Source: Cephalopachus bancanus (lineage: Eukaryota > Chordata > Mammalia > Primates > Tarsiidae). Taken from it: a stretch of 64,000 bases of DNA. Positions 44,690-56,904 of the stretch are shown here, piece after piece (position 1 is the first letter of the stretch; every line of letters starts with the position of its first letter). Made by a program: the position numbers and the translations under genes. A model generated the notes under the pieces. It did no database searches. It saw only the letters and a list, made by a program, of their open reading frames with translations, and had not been told where the DNA came from. Location: NCBI GenBank assembly GCA_027257055.1, contig JAPVLO010000054.1:2790001-2854000 (forward strand), read 5' to 3'.

Positions 44690-44820
44690 CCAGCTTTCCC
44701 ACTCAATACCTGGTCGCTAAACCTCTCCAAGCATCAGTGTTCCCATTGAAAACAAGGGTAATAATAGTTTTGACAAGATTATTAGTGGGATCAAATTGGT
44801 GGATGCTTAACACAGTAATT
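44690..44820 (-). mobile_element. MIR SINE fragment
   Basis: Antisense MIR: 'ctaaacctctccaagcatca', 'gtgttcccattgaaaacaag', 'ggtaataatagttttgacaa', 'gattattagtgggatcaaat'. The 92-codon ORF here is coincidental. Confidence 0.75.
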
Positions 44821-44872
44821 AGAAGACATCAAGCATTTCAATTATTATTTTTTTTGTGCAGAACCTCCAAGT

Positions 44873-44899
44873 TCTCTCTCTCTCTCTCTCTCTCTCTCT
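44873..44899. repeat. (CT)n microsatellite
   Basis: About 13 CT units. Confidence 0.95.
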
Positions 44900-46880
44900 T
44901 CCTCCCCTCCTACTCCTATTCAATCTACTCCAAGAGCATCTTCTGGAAAGAGTTAGGGGATAATTCACATAATGACTTAGTGAGGAAAATACTCTGTGCT
45001 TATATGAATACATGATTCTCTTTCTGTAAGTCCAATCTGTCAGTCAAGAGTTTCTAAAGGAAGTTTGTCTCATCTGTCATCTATTCGCACTCTTGTGAGT
45101 ATTAATGAGGAGCCTGACCTGATAGGTCAGGAGGCTGGAGTATCTCAGGTAGTGCAGAACAAGCCAAAGCCACAGAAACTTTGGCAGGATATTATCACTA
45201 AGAAAAGCGTTATGCACACTTGTTATGGTGTCAGAAATTTAATAAGCACTGTCTTACATTTTACATTTATACAGCAAATAAACTATTTTAAAATACCAGT
45301 TAAAATAAATTGAAGGAGAACTAGTAATCAGTTGAATAAAATTTCTGAGCAAAACATTTGAAGACTAATCCATTCTGAAAAAAAAATAGTTTAATACTTT
45401 TTTAAAAAGTAAAACTTCATTCTCTTTCCTTTTAAGCATTTGAAATGAAGACCATAGAAACTATGAGCAATCGATATAAGCAATATTGGGCAATATCATA
45501 CAATATCAGAATTTAAAACCAAGTGACAAACTTCACTGATTTTATTTGACAATTACCTATTTTCTTTATTGCTTTTCCTATTCTCTTAATGCAGTTTATT
45601 TTAAGCCTCTGAATTGTAATCACAGCTTTATTTGGTACAAGAGCTCAAAAGATCAGCATAACAATTGGATATTGATCCGTGAACACAGAATCCAAGAAGT
45701 AGTCTTCTTATTATCTATTTACTTTAGTCCTTTAACATAAGAACACCCAAAAGAAAATCTACTATACCAGAAAGATTAAAAGGGAATGAGTATAGATTCA
45801 AACAATAGTCATGATTGTTTAAAGGTATAAAATAAAAGTTCAGGTATTCTAAATGTGAAATTTCCCTTACATACATAGACTACATTCAATGTGTATTTAT
45901 ACATACATGTAATCACATATGCATATATAATTTACCTGTCTATAATGCATAATAATTTCATTTGTTGAAATGAATAAGCAGTGAGCTTGGTCAAACTATC
46001 ATACCTAAAGCATTAATGTCAACACACATTGGTTGCTATAACTACTTTGACATGTAGTACTGTGCCAGTATAAAATTATTTGTACTCAATATTGCAAAAA
46101 GTTTTCAGTTGACTGACTGAGATGCTAATGGTATCCACTGATGTGAATGTAAATGCTTTATAATAACACGAAAGAGAATAGTTGTTATATAATGTATTCC
46201 TGTTCAGAGGTTATCGACTTTAAAACTAATGAGATCATATCCTAAAATTTCAGACAAATCATTAGCTTCTAATGACACGCTTTGTGAAACATGATCTCAG
46301 CTTAATCTCCAAAGTGTCCAGCACTATGTCCAATTTGTGTGTATCAGGGTATCACAGCCTGACACTTTTAATGAATGCCTACAGTTATAGCAGAGAAAAA
46401 CCCTTGGTTAGTACTCCTGAGACAGGAGGCAAAAAGATCATTTGGTTCTGTAACTGAGAAAACACACACTTATCTCTTGGGCCATAAGAAACAGTTTATC
46501 CACAAAAAATTGGCTTCACAGAAATAAAAGCAATTTATTAAGTGAAGGCAAAAGAAGACATTGTTCAAAATAACTGAATAATATTTAAGAATCCTTTTTA
46601 CATGGCTAAAGTAATTTCCATTGATTTTTTTGCTGAAATTGTGTAAGCTTTACAGAAATGAAACTATTAAGATATCAGTTACTCAGCAAACCAGTCAAAA
46701 ATTACTTTGTTGATAAGTTTAAAGGGGACCAAAAAAAAAAAAAAAAAAATTCCCTCACTGTTCTAAATGGTAACATTTTGACCCTATCTTCTCTGGTGGA
46801 TGTTTATACTTTCTGCTTTCTTCTCGCCCATGATATATTGTTAGGATGATCAGTACAGCAATACATAATGTCCTTAAAAT
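44900..46880. other. Unannotated stretch
   Basis: No gene or repeat recognised. Short ORFs only. Confidence 0.35.
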
Positions 46881-46890
46881 AAATTTAGGA

Positions 46891-47190
46891 GCCGGGCTTG
46901 GTGGCTCAGCCTGTAATCCCAGTGTTTTGAGAGACTGAGGTGAGTGGATTGCCTGAGCCCGCGGGTTCGAGACCCGCCTGGGCAACTTGGCGAGCCCTCA
47001 TCTCTACAATAAATAAAAAAAATCAGCCGGGCGTGGTAGCACATGCCTGTAATTCCGGCTACTCGGAAGACTGAGGCGGAAGGATCACCGGAGCCCAGCA
47101 GGTCGAGGCTGCGGTGGCCAGGAGCAGCCACTGTACGCCAGTCTGGGCGACGGAGTGAGACTCCAACTCAAAAAAAAAAAAAAAAAAAAA
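46891..47190 (+). mobile_element. Alu-type dimeric SINE, young copy
   Basis: GCCGGGCTTGGTGGCTCAGC start, hairpin GCGGG-TTCGAGA-CCCGC at 46961-46977, AATAAATAAAAAAAATCAGC linker, CTCCAACTC end, 22-A tail. TTAGGA flanks both ends. It forms an inverted pair with 47348-47485. Confidence 0.95.
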
Positions 47191-47347
47191 ATTAGGAGAA
47201 TGCTTAATAAATTTGTTTAAGTATCAGGGTTATGTGAGTGTTTTTGAAGGAGGACAAGTCTTGAGAAAATCATTAAGGTTAGTCTGTAACTCCAAATGGT
47301 TCACAGAGATGGACCAAAACACTGAGCAAAGGTGAAATCCCTTTCTT

Positions 47348-47485
47348 TTTCTTTTTTTTTTTTTTTTCTGAGTTGGAGTCTCACTCTGTCGCCCAGACTG
47401 GCGTGCAGTGGCCGCTCCCGGCCACCGCAGCCTCGACCTGCTGGGCTCCAGTGATCCTTCCGCCTCAGTCTTCCGAGTAGCCAGA
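47348..47485 (-). mobile_element. Alu-type SINE, 5'-truncated, with perfect target-site duplication
   Basis: Antisense right monomer only: T tail, 'gagttggagtctcactctgt', 'gtggccgctcccggccac', 'ttccgagtagccag'. AAATCCCTTTCTT flanks it at 47335-47347 and 47486-47498. A truncated copy with an exact duplication shows genuine 5'-truncated insertion by L1 machinery. Confidence 0.95.
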
Positions 47486-47498
47486 AAATCCCTTTCTT

Positions 47499-50025
47499 AT
47501 GACACAATTTTGCTACATGCTCAATTTTCTTAAGGTGTTTTATGAATATAAGGATAGCTTATGAATCTTGTTATTCACTACAATAACTTTATGTTAAGAT
47601 GAGGGGTATGTTTATTTTGAGTAAACTCTTTTACTGTCCTTTAGATTTATGTACTGATTCAGTTGCATTTACACTGTCACTGGGGAGTGTAATTATAAAC
47701 GAAGCACATTTCCACACTGGAACAAATAAATGAAATTAAATCCTAACAATTAATCTAGCTAATTGCTATACTGTGAATATTATTTACTTAAAAGAACACA
47801 AAAAAAGCAGAAAAATGATTTGAAGTTATTCTTAATGCTCTTCAATTATACTGTATATAAATAAAAGCAATCAAAAATGGATAAAATTAATTTCCTCCAT
47901 AATGTAACATCAAATTAATTTGCAACACCTAGATTTTCAAGTTTAATGAACTAAAAGTTCCTTTGCTTCCATTTACATATGCAAATACATGTGCATAGTA
48001 TCTATTTGATGGGGTAGTTATGAAAAAAATCCCATAATTACTGAAACAGGTAAATGTTATTTTAAAGTAGTAGCCTAAGTCAGAAAACCTGATATGAGCA
48101 GACATTTTTATAATATCAGCAGCCTAAAGTAAGAAGAGATAAAAATTAAACTGTGTTTTTTAATTTGAAAATTATTTAATGGCTGAAAAAGATCAGGTCA
48201 ACCAATTATTTTCTTTCTCTCTTTTCTGTCATCATTAACTGAAACATAGTTACTATAAAAAACTATTAAGGGAATTGATTGTCCTTTTCAATGCTAGGGT
48301 CACCAAATGACAATTATGTGTAGGGGAGTTTAACATTATGCCACAGTCAGGAATGGTAGAATTTTCAGACATTCATCATCTTGCTTGTCCTCCACACCAG
48401 CTAGTTAATTTAAAAATCAAACCTATTCTTTATTAGTGTTGTATGCATGTCCAAAATCATACATCACATAATATATTAATAACTTTATTTTCCATCAAGT
48501 CAGCTAATTGCATTATATAAGTTGCAAATACTTAGGAGAATTACATTTTGCACCGAACATAGAAAATACTAAAATGCTGCTACTTTGCTCTCAGTTGCTA
48601 AATTTATGCTTGGGATTTAAACTACAGATACATTTTCTTAATTCAGAGGTGATTATTTTTCAAACAGGTTTTATTTTAATAAGCAGAATTTGGATATGGC
48701 ATTTCAACACAGCTCCAAATGAAATTTAATTGAGCAAATGCTTTCTATTACATTTTTAATACTGGATATGTTGGTAGTATTTAAAAAATCTAACTTTGTA
48801 ATTCTCCTGATGAAAGTGCAAACAATGGCGCTCCAAACATTAAATAACAGTTATTTAAAACTGTATGTAGGTATAAAATTCTATGTATGCCTAAAAAACT
48901 ATGTATGAATGTATTTAAAGCTATATGTGTGAATAAAGAATATATAAATTATATGCATGTATATATAAACATATATGTATGCTTTTAATATATACATTAT
49001 ATGTGTAGAATGTATATGTAAAATACATATATATTTATATATACATATATACATGTATGTATATATAAACTACATTAAGACCTCAATGATGAATTCAGTT
49101 TTGTTTATCTTGGCATTTCAGCTTTTCCATTTGCAGCCATAATTTCTACTGCCATCATTTTGGACCATTTTAATTTACTTATTTGTGCATGTTAAGTAAA
49201 AAAGGCTGTGAAAAAAGTGCAATTTATATTAACTATTATTTGTCTCAGTATTTGGAAAATAAAGTGACATTGCCATAAAAGCTTACATGCTGGTGTTTTA
49301 TAACACGATTGAAGCATCTAATAGCCTTCTCATAGCACACTTATATCTCTTTATGGTCCTTCAAACATTTTTTTGCCTTAACATATTATGAATAAAAGAA
49401 AAGACATTTTAAAAATGGCATCATCCTTAGATGACTCAAAGAAAATTATTTTCTTTATTTCCTATAAATAAGCGATTGGGCTTTTACATTACTTAAGAAT
49501 TTTTTTAAACACTATTTTTTGAATGGAATGAGAATTACATGGTGTCACTGAAAAAACATTGGGACTAAATTCTGATAATAGCTCTGCTGTTGACTTTTGT
49601 TTATGTTGTGTTTCAGTCTCATTTATTAATCAATACAGCAAAGTATAGAACAAATAGTTTCTACCATTGATTCTTTTTGATCTGTCTATTCTAGAATTCT
49701 AAGACTTATGTGCTTTTCACAAAAATAAGAACTCTGACTTGACTTGGGATAAGGAGAGGGGTTCAAGTTAATTTGTTACAGAAAAATCAAACCAATGTTG
49801 CCTCTGCTTATTAAATGACACATATGATGTTTTGTCTACAGGCAGTGGACTACTTGATGGCGTTTTAGAGAAGTGATAGGACACTTTTGAATTCATGGCC
49901 CTCACAACAAATATAACAGTGGGAGAAATCCTAGATGAGGTAAAGGAGAGTCAGTATGTGGCAAAAGAATAACGTTTGGCTGAAATAATTGACCAGATGC
50001 AGAGAGAGCGTTCATTAAGAAAGAG
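47499..50025. other. Longest repeat-poor block, possible conserved non-coding DNA
   Basis: No interspersed repeat recognised for about 2.5 kb apart from an AT-rich tract at 48950-49075 (TATA-type repeats). Text with possible regulatory character: 48790-48860 and 49085-49320, with an octamer-like ATGCAAAT at about 47979. No gene visible. Confidence 0.35.
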
Positions 50026-50029
50026 TCCA

Positions 50030-50112
50030 AGGATCAGTGTCGATTCCTGGCACTGTTATTAGCCAATGTACAACTTTGGGTATATCACTTAACTTCCTAA
50101 ATTTCTGTTTTC
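50030..50112 (-). mobile_element. MIR SINE fragment
   Basis: Antisense MIR: 'gattcctggcactgttatta', 'caactttgggtatatcactt', 'aacttcctaaatttctg'. It abuts the L1 fragment that follows. Confidence 0.65.
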
Positions 50113-50115
50113 TAC

Positions 50116-50330
50116 TTGTTTTTAAATTAATTTTATTTAGGTTCAAGAAGTACATGTGAAGATCTGTTACATACATATTGCACGATGGTGAAGTCTGGGT
50201 TTCTGAGAGTTCCCTTTCCCTCTCCCCCATGTTGAGCATGGTACCGAATGGGCAGTGTTTTAACTTTTATTCCTCCTACCTCCCTCCCCACTTTAGTAGT
50301 CCCCAGTGTCTGTTGGTCCCATTCTTGTGA
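50116..50330 (-). mobile_element. L1 3' UTR fragment, antisense
   Basis: 'ttaattttatttaggttcaa', 'gaagtacatgtgaagatctg', 'ttacatacatattgcacgat', 'gttgagcatggtaccgaatg', 'tagtagtccccagtgtctgt' is the antisense of a primate L1 3' UTR. Confidence 0.9.
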
Positions 50331-51539
50331 TTCTTATTTTTCCACAAACAAATCATTTGGTCACATTAGTATTGTGCCCTCTGTGAACTGGATAAATCAG
50401 AAGCATACTTTCAATCTCTCTCTTTTTTTATTTTAAAACTCTCTCATTTTGATCATTATAAATTTATATTTTTAAGTTTTACTCTCATGAATGTTTTCTT
50501 TTTTTTTGATTGTTGCCTTTTCATTTTTGACATATGAAAGATTAACTAATATCCAAGAAAAAGATGAAACTACTTTCTCATAACAAAAATTGATTTATTC
50601 AGAGGTTTAAAACTTTTTGTTTGATGTGAATTAGAGCATAAGATACAAAACATTTTAAATTGTTTATTTTTTACTTTGTGTCCTCCTTTTTAAAAAAATG
50701 TCTCACTTAAGTTCTGATTTGTACAGTGTGCTTGGTAAATTATAAAGATCCTAAGATATATGTCATTGTTTAATGTCACCTTTGTTATATTCTGACATAG
50801 TCTTTCAAATTAATTTTGTTTATCAAGTGTTTAATTCTCACTTAATTATGTTTCCTTTTATAATGAAAAACAAATTTTGAGATATTATATTAAAAAGGCA
50901 TAATGAGTTATAAAGTCCATTTATAGAAAAATAATACATCAAAAATGTCAATAAAGTTATCGTTGGCTAATATTGTTCATTTTTTCTCTTTTCTGTACTT
51001 TTCAAGAACTTACGGCACCCATACATATCTTTTTTTAAGTAAAAATATTTTATCTTTTCTTAAAGATCATTGAGATTCTAGGAACAAGTTAGATATCTAA
51101 AGGAAAAAGTTTAAAAAATACGTAATCATATTTATTTTAAAAACTTCTTGGATGTAGTATGCAAGATAAGGGAAATCAACTGTCATGTTGCAGAATGCCC
51201 CAAAATGCTGATAGAAAAGTAGAACTTTTGGAGTCTGCCATGTGCCAACTTCTGAAAGATCAACAATATAAGAGATAGTCCCTGACTTTAAAAACCTGTC
51301 GGTTGATTTTGAAGACAATTGAGACAGTAGAAAATTAAAAAGTTCCACTATGTGATATAGGGTTTGTCAAGGATGGCAAATCTGTAAAGATAAGTTCTTC
51401 CAGAGAAGCCCAAGGGAGTGGGAGAGATCTAACTGTGGCCTGGGAGTACATCTGGGGTCTGAAGAAGCAGAGGAAAATCCAGGTAAAGGTGTGTGGATAG
51501 AAAAGAGAATGGAATGATTTTGGCCAGTGAGGAGAATAA

Positions 51540-52330
51540 CTGGGAAGATCACTCAGGGATTAGGGCATAAATTCGGTTAAGTGGAAATATATTGAGGGTC
51601 TCAAAGGTCTAACCAAGAAGTTTCTGATTAAAGACAAAGAACACATTGTGAATAATGTGCTTTTTTCTCTGACTGCTAAACAGCAGATGCATGAAGAATG
51701 CTCGACAAGCGTATTAGCACCCTGCAGACATATGCTAGAAAAACAAATGTTTATTGTCTGATATAAAGTGGAGAATTAAGAATATGGGGTTTTAGAAGAG
51801 GAGGAGACCTACTGAGCAGCAAGGGGGCAGGATAAAAAAATCAGTCAATGAAATATTGGAATTAGAAACTTCTAATTTCTTATTTTGAAATAATTTCTAA
51901 CTTAAAGAACAAGTTGCAAGACTAGCATAAATATTCCCTACATACTCTTCACCAGGGTTCCTATAAATGTTTTAAAGTAAGGAAATACCAAAGACAACCA
52001 TGTTTATGATCTTCTAACAGAGTTGTCAAGACAGGTTAGAAGGGGTCACAGGAAACACTCTGGAGGATATCTCCTGCGTGAGGAGATGAGGCTAGTACAG
52101 AGCTTGCATACATTGGTCAAACAAATGTGAATGGTGGAGGCATCAGAGCGGAATGGATGGATGCAAGAGATTTGAAGAAGAAACAGCAGCGTTCAATGGA
52201 AGGTTGCAATTGCAGGGCACAAAATAGACATCTTAATTAAAGTTGTCAAGTTTCAAGGATAGATGACGAGGAGGAGAGTGATGCCACCAAAGAAGAGAAA
52301 ATGGTTGAGCAGATTGCAGTGGCAGTGGGC
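51540..52330 (+). mobile_element. Possible old mammalian interspersed repeat
   Basis: Phrases such as 'agagcggaatggatggatgc' and 'aagagatttgaagaagaaac' resemble the repeat family at 2085-2540 and 59790-60440. Diverged; low confidence. Confidence 0.3.
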
Positions 52331-52618
52331 ACTGCAGATTCTATATGGAGTTGTCACCTCTGAACTTTCCTAGCCAGGCTTTCTTACTATCTTCTTTTTC
52401 TCTGTCCCTGTTGGTGTCAGTCAGATGGCATACCTGCCTTTGCTACTTACTTTTTTATATTATTCCTCTTCTTTCAGATCTTATCTCTATTTGCTTATCA
52501 AAATAGTCATGAAGTGAAAAAAAAGCTTATAAAAAAACAGAATGAATACACATGAAGTAAAACAATTCATAGAGTAGTTAAAACACATCCATCATGTGCC
52601 ATCAAAACGAGTGACTCA

Positions 52619-52902
52619 GCCGGGCTCGGTGGCTCAGCCTGTAATCCAGCGCCTTTGGGAGGCTGAGGTGAGTGGATTGCCTGAGCCCGCGGGTTCGAGA
52701 CCCGCCTGGGCGGCAAGACCTCATCTCTACAATAAAGCAAAAAATCAGCCGGGCATGGTAGCGCGCGCCTGTAATTCCGGCTACTGGGAAGGCTGAGGCG
52801 GAAGGATCGCCGGAGCCCAGCAGGTCGAGGCTGCGGTGGCCGGGAGCGGCCACTGCACTCCAGTCTGGGCGACAGTGAGACTCCAACTCACAAAAAAAAA
52901 AA
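52619..52902 (+). mobile_element. Alu-type dimeric SINE, youngest-looking copy
   Basis: GCCGGGCTCGGTGGCTCAGC start, nearly all CpGs intact, hairpin GCGGG-TTCGAGA-CCCGC at 52689-52705, AATAAAGCAAAAAATCAGCC linker, right-monomer hairpin GTGGCC-GGGAGC-GGCCAC at 52836-52853, CTCCAACTC end, A tail. AGTGACTC at 52610-52617 recurs at 52903-52910. Its antisense gives a spurious 141-codon ORF. Confidence 0.97.
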
Positions 52903-52992
52903 AGTGACTCCAACTCCACCCCGAGAGTAAAAACAGCAGAAAGCAATTTGTAAATTCTGGGCAAAGTTCTTGTAAAGGTATTTTCCTTAGAG

Positions 52993-53472
<480 letters not shown>

Positions 53473-53700
53473 CCAGAGGGTGAACTTACAAAGGGAATTA
53501 CTTCCTTCTGCCTAGAAAGGAAGAAAGTAAAGCAAAGGATGAGTTGCAAGATATAAAGACAGGATTTTCTTCTCATTATTTCACCCATCTTTCCTAATTT
53601 ATACAATGGGAATGTACCATTAAAAGAATAGAATAAAAAGAAGTCAGGTTTTGAGGGTAACTGCTGCTACAGGGGTTCCCTAATATGCTGCTATTACAAG

Positions 53701-53999
53701 TTTTTTTTTTTTTTTTTTTGAGTTGGAGTCTCACTCCATTGCCCAGGCTGGAGCACAGTGGCATGCTCATGGCCACCCCAGTGTTGACCTGCTGGGCTCA
53801 GGCAATTCTTCCACCTCAGCCTTCCAAGTAACCAGAACTATAGGCACACACTACCACACTGGACTAATCTTTGACTTATTGGAGAGACGAGGTATTGCCG
53901 AGTTGCCCAGGCTGGTTTCAAACCCCTGGACTCAGGCAATTCATTCATCTCAGCCTCCCAAAGTGCTGGGATTGCAGACTGAGCCACCGAGCCCGGCCT
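53701..53999 (-). mobile_element. Alu-type dimeric SINE
   Basis: Antisense dimer after a 19-T run: 'gagttggagtctcactccat', 'cctgctgggctcaggcaatt', linker 'ctttgacttattggagagac', 'gactgagccaccgagcccgg'. Moderately diverged. Confidence 0.94.
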
Positions 54000-54125
54000 A
54001 GAAGTTTTATCAGGCTATTTTGAATTTGGTTAAAGCAGCTTAAAATAAGCTAATAGGAACTTGCCAATTTTTATGAATAGGAAACAGATAATATTACAAA
54101 GAAGAGGAAAAAGAAATAGATATTT

Positions 54126-54424
54126 GTTTGTTTGCTTTTTCAGAGACAGGGTCTGGCTCTGTCATGCATGTTGGAGTACAGTGGTGCAATCATAACTCAC
54201 CATAGCCTTGAATCCTGGGCTCAAGTGATCCTCCCTTCTTGGTCTCCCAAGTAGGTGGGACTATAGGCATGTGCCACCATGCCTGGATGTTTTTTTAATT
54301 TTATGTAGAGATGGGGGTCTAATTATGTTGTCCAGACTGGTCTCAAATTTCTGGGATCAAGCAATCCTCTTGCCTTGGCCTTCTGAAGTGCTGAGATTAC
54401 AGGCATGAGCCACCACATCCAGCC
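54126..54424 (-). mobile_element. AluJ-like SINE (older type)
   Basis: Antisense dimer: 'cagagacagggtctggctct', 'catagccttgaatcctgggc', linker 'ttttatgtagagatgggggt', 'catgagccaccacatccagc'. Classical linker, diverged. Confidence 0.93.
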
Positions 54425-54429
54425 AGAAA

Positions 54430-55370
54430 ACAGAAGTTGAAATGTGATATATTAGCCTTTCCTACTTCGGTTTTTATTTTGAGAACACACCTCATAATGT
54501 TACATATCCAAAGACTAGCAACTGTACCAGTATATTGACTTACTACTTAGAAGTGGGTTTAGACTATGTAAATAAAGTAAATTGTCTATGTACATCACAC
54601 TCAAGTTTCATAGGCATATTTCCAAAGTACCCCTCCCCCTGCCAAAAATTTAGTTTTCTGCAGTGATTCATATTCAAATAAAAGGCACATCAATCATTTT
54701 AATAAAAATTGACAAAAACCAGGTAAATACTTTTGCCTGTTGGTTGTATTGATATTGATTTATAGGAGATCTGTGTATGATAAAGCAAACAATAGATCAT
54801 TTGAACCAAACTTTATTTTGAAATTGTATGAATTTTAAATCAAGAGTAAAGCTGTATATATTTCACTAATCTTCCCAGATAAAATTAACCATTCATTTCT
54901 TTAATACTTATTAGAAAATAAGTAAAAATGTCTTCTTCTCATTCTTGGCTTTTTAAAATCATATAATAACAATCATAATCTTTTTGGGAAGGGCAGAGCT
55001 GCCTTTCATTTTTATTTTTTCCTCCTTAAATATTGACAGTTTCTCATTATGCAAAATATCCTTTGCATTTAATAGACAAGCAATTAGTCCTCAAATTGAA
55101 TTTGTAGGTTTATTGATTATATATTTTAATTGTCAGAAACATCACTTTGCTCACATAGATTAATGAACAAATGGTCCTGCACAATTACAACTTTAATTGG
55201 GCATTGGTAATTCCTTCCAATGATTTCTTTCTCAGTCTTATTCATAAGGGATTTTATGCGCCTACTGGGATTGTAGCCTCCTGCCTCCTGTCTTCTTTCT
55301 TTGCCCTGAGTCCTATTTCCTTGATCTTCTAAACACGTATTATACCCAACAATAATAGGGAAGAAGCCTG
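54430..55370. other. Repeat-poor stretch, possible conserved non-coding DNA
   Basis: No repeat recognised. 54900-55260 is rich in ATTA/TAAT cores ('caattacaactttaattggg') and non-repetitive. No ORF of note. Confidence 0.3.
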
Positions 55371-55374
55371 AATT

Positions 55375-55480
55375 CGAATCATGGTTTTCCTTTTGGGTAA
55401 CTTTATGATCTTGGGAAAATAATTGTCCATTTCTTTTCCTTAGTTTCTACATCTGTGAAATAACAGGGCTGAGCTAGATT
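55375..55480 (-). mobile_element. MIR-like fragment
   Basis: Antisense MIR-type text: 'tttatgatcttgggaaaata', 'tcttttccttagtttctaca', 'tctgtgaaataacagggctg'. Confidence 0.6.
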
Positions 55481-55687
55481 ATGTTGACAATTCTTTTAAG
55501 GTTTCAGTTCTAAGGCAGAACATATTTTGAAGACTGTGCTCCAGTGATGCTGAAGAAGTCTTCTCCCACAACTGAAAGGAATTTTGATAAAGAAATGAAA
55601 AGTTCCAATTAAAGATAAATTAAGGGTTTCAACCTTTCTTTAACTATGTTGCATATACTTGCTCTAGAATATATAATAAATTATTTT

Positions 55688-55975
55688 AACCGGGCTCGGT
55701 GGCTCGGCCTGTAATCCTGCGCTTTGGGAGGGTAAGGTGAGTGCCTGAGCCCGCGGGTTCGAGACCCACCTCAGCAACTTGGCAAGACCTCATCTCTATA
55801 ATAAATCAAAAAATTAGCTGGGTGTGGTAGCGTGCGCCTGTAGTTCCAGCTACTTGGAAGGCTGAGGCGGAAAGATCACCGAAGCCCAGCAGGTCAAGGC
55901 TGTGGTGGCCGGGAGCGGCCACTGCACTCCAGTCTGGGTGACAGAGTAATACTCCAACTCAAAAAAATAAATAAA
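55688..55975 (+). mobile_element. Alu-type dimeric SINE with perfect target-site duplication
   Basis: CCGGGCTCGGTGGCTCGGCC start, ATAATAAATCAAAAAATTAGC linker with AATAAA, CTCCAACTC end, AAAT-type tail. AATAAATTATTTT flanks it at 55675-55687 and 55976-55988. A short deletion lies between the A box region and the B box. Confidence 0.95.
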
Positions 55976-56269
55976 AATAAATTATTTTTATAAAATACTC
56001 AGTTTATTAAAGACAGTGGTGAGCTGGTGAATGTTTAACAACTGGATTAAGAAGAAAAGCCTTGTGTAGTATTATTCATAATTTCTATGGCATAGATATT
56101 CCCACCATGGCTGATTTTAAGCTGTTAACATAATGTCACTGAAAACTGAACATAGAATTAAGCTGATATCAAGTGCAGAATTGAAAAGCTGGTATGAGCA
56201 AGCTCCGGGCCGTGAGGTACCAGAGATAATTAATATTTGAGGGTCAGGGCCCTAGTTCTAGCACTATCT

Positions 56270-56405
56270 GTAACTTTATGTGAGATTTTAGGCAAGTGAT
56301 TTGATGTTTTTGGACTCTGTTTCATCTATCAAATGGAGGAAAGCAGTTGTTCTATCTTCTCTGGCTACAAGAACATATCAAATATAAAAGAATTTTGAAA
56401 AGTTA
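56270..56405 (-). mobile_element. MIR SINE fragment
   Basis: Antisense MIR-like: 'gtgagattttaggcaagtga', 'actctgtttcatctatcaaa', 'tggaggaaagcagttgttct'. Confidence 0.6.
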
Positions 56406-56808
56406 AACTGTTTGCCAAATGCAAATTATAACTATTACTTTTATTTTTTTTTTAATTGAAGCATACATTTAAAAATAACTTTCAACAAACTAAAGCTTCA
56501 ACTGTATTGATTGTTTTTTTCCATTGCAAGAAATAGAAATCCACTCAAGCTAACTCAAATAAATCCAACAAAAGCAAATTCGTCATTTCTGTGTCATTTG
56601 AGAACTTGAAAGTGGCAGGGGTTGAGGTCAGTCTTATTTTGTCAGAATTGTTGGGTTCCTTCTCCATCTCTGGATACCTTCAGTCTTCTCTTCCTATGTT
56701 CACACATTAGATCATTGCTAATAAGTAACTTCCTTACTCCCAAGTTTCTCTACTCATCAAAACCTGACCATGGAGGCCACAGCACTTAGTTCAAATCTGA
56801 GAAAGAGA

Positions 56809-56900
56809 GAGATGATAAAAGCGGGGGGGTGGTGGAGAAGAGGGTAAAGGGAGAGAGGGAAAGAGAGAGAGAAGGAGAGAGGGAGAGAGGGAGAGAAAAA
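56809..56900. repeat. GA-rich low-complexity tract
   Basis: AGAGAGAG blocks with GGG interruptions, homopurine over most of its length. The serine/leucine-rich antisense ORF is not a gene. Confidence 0.9.
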
Positions 56901-56904
56901 GGAA

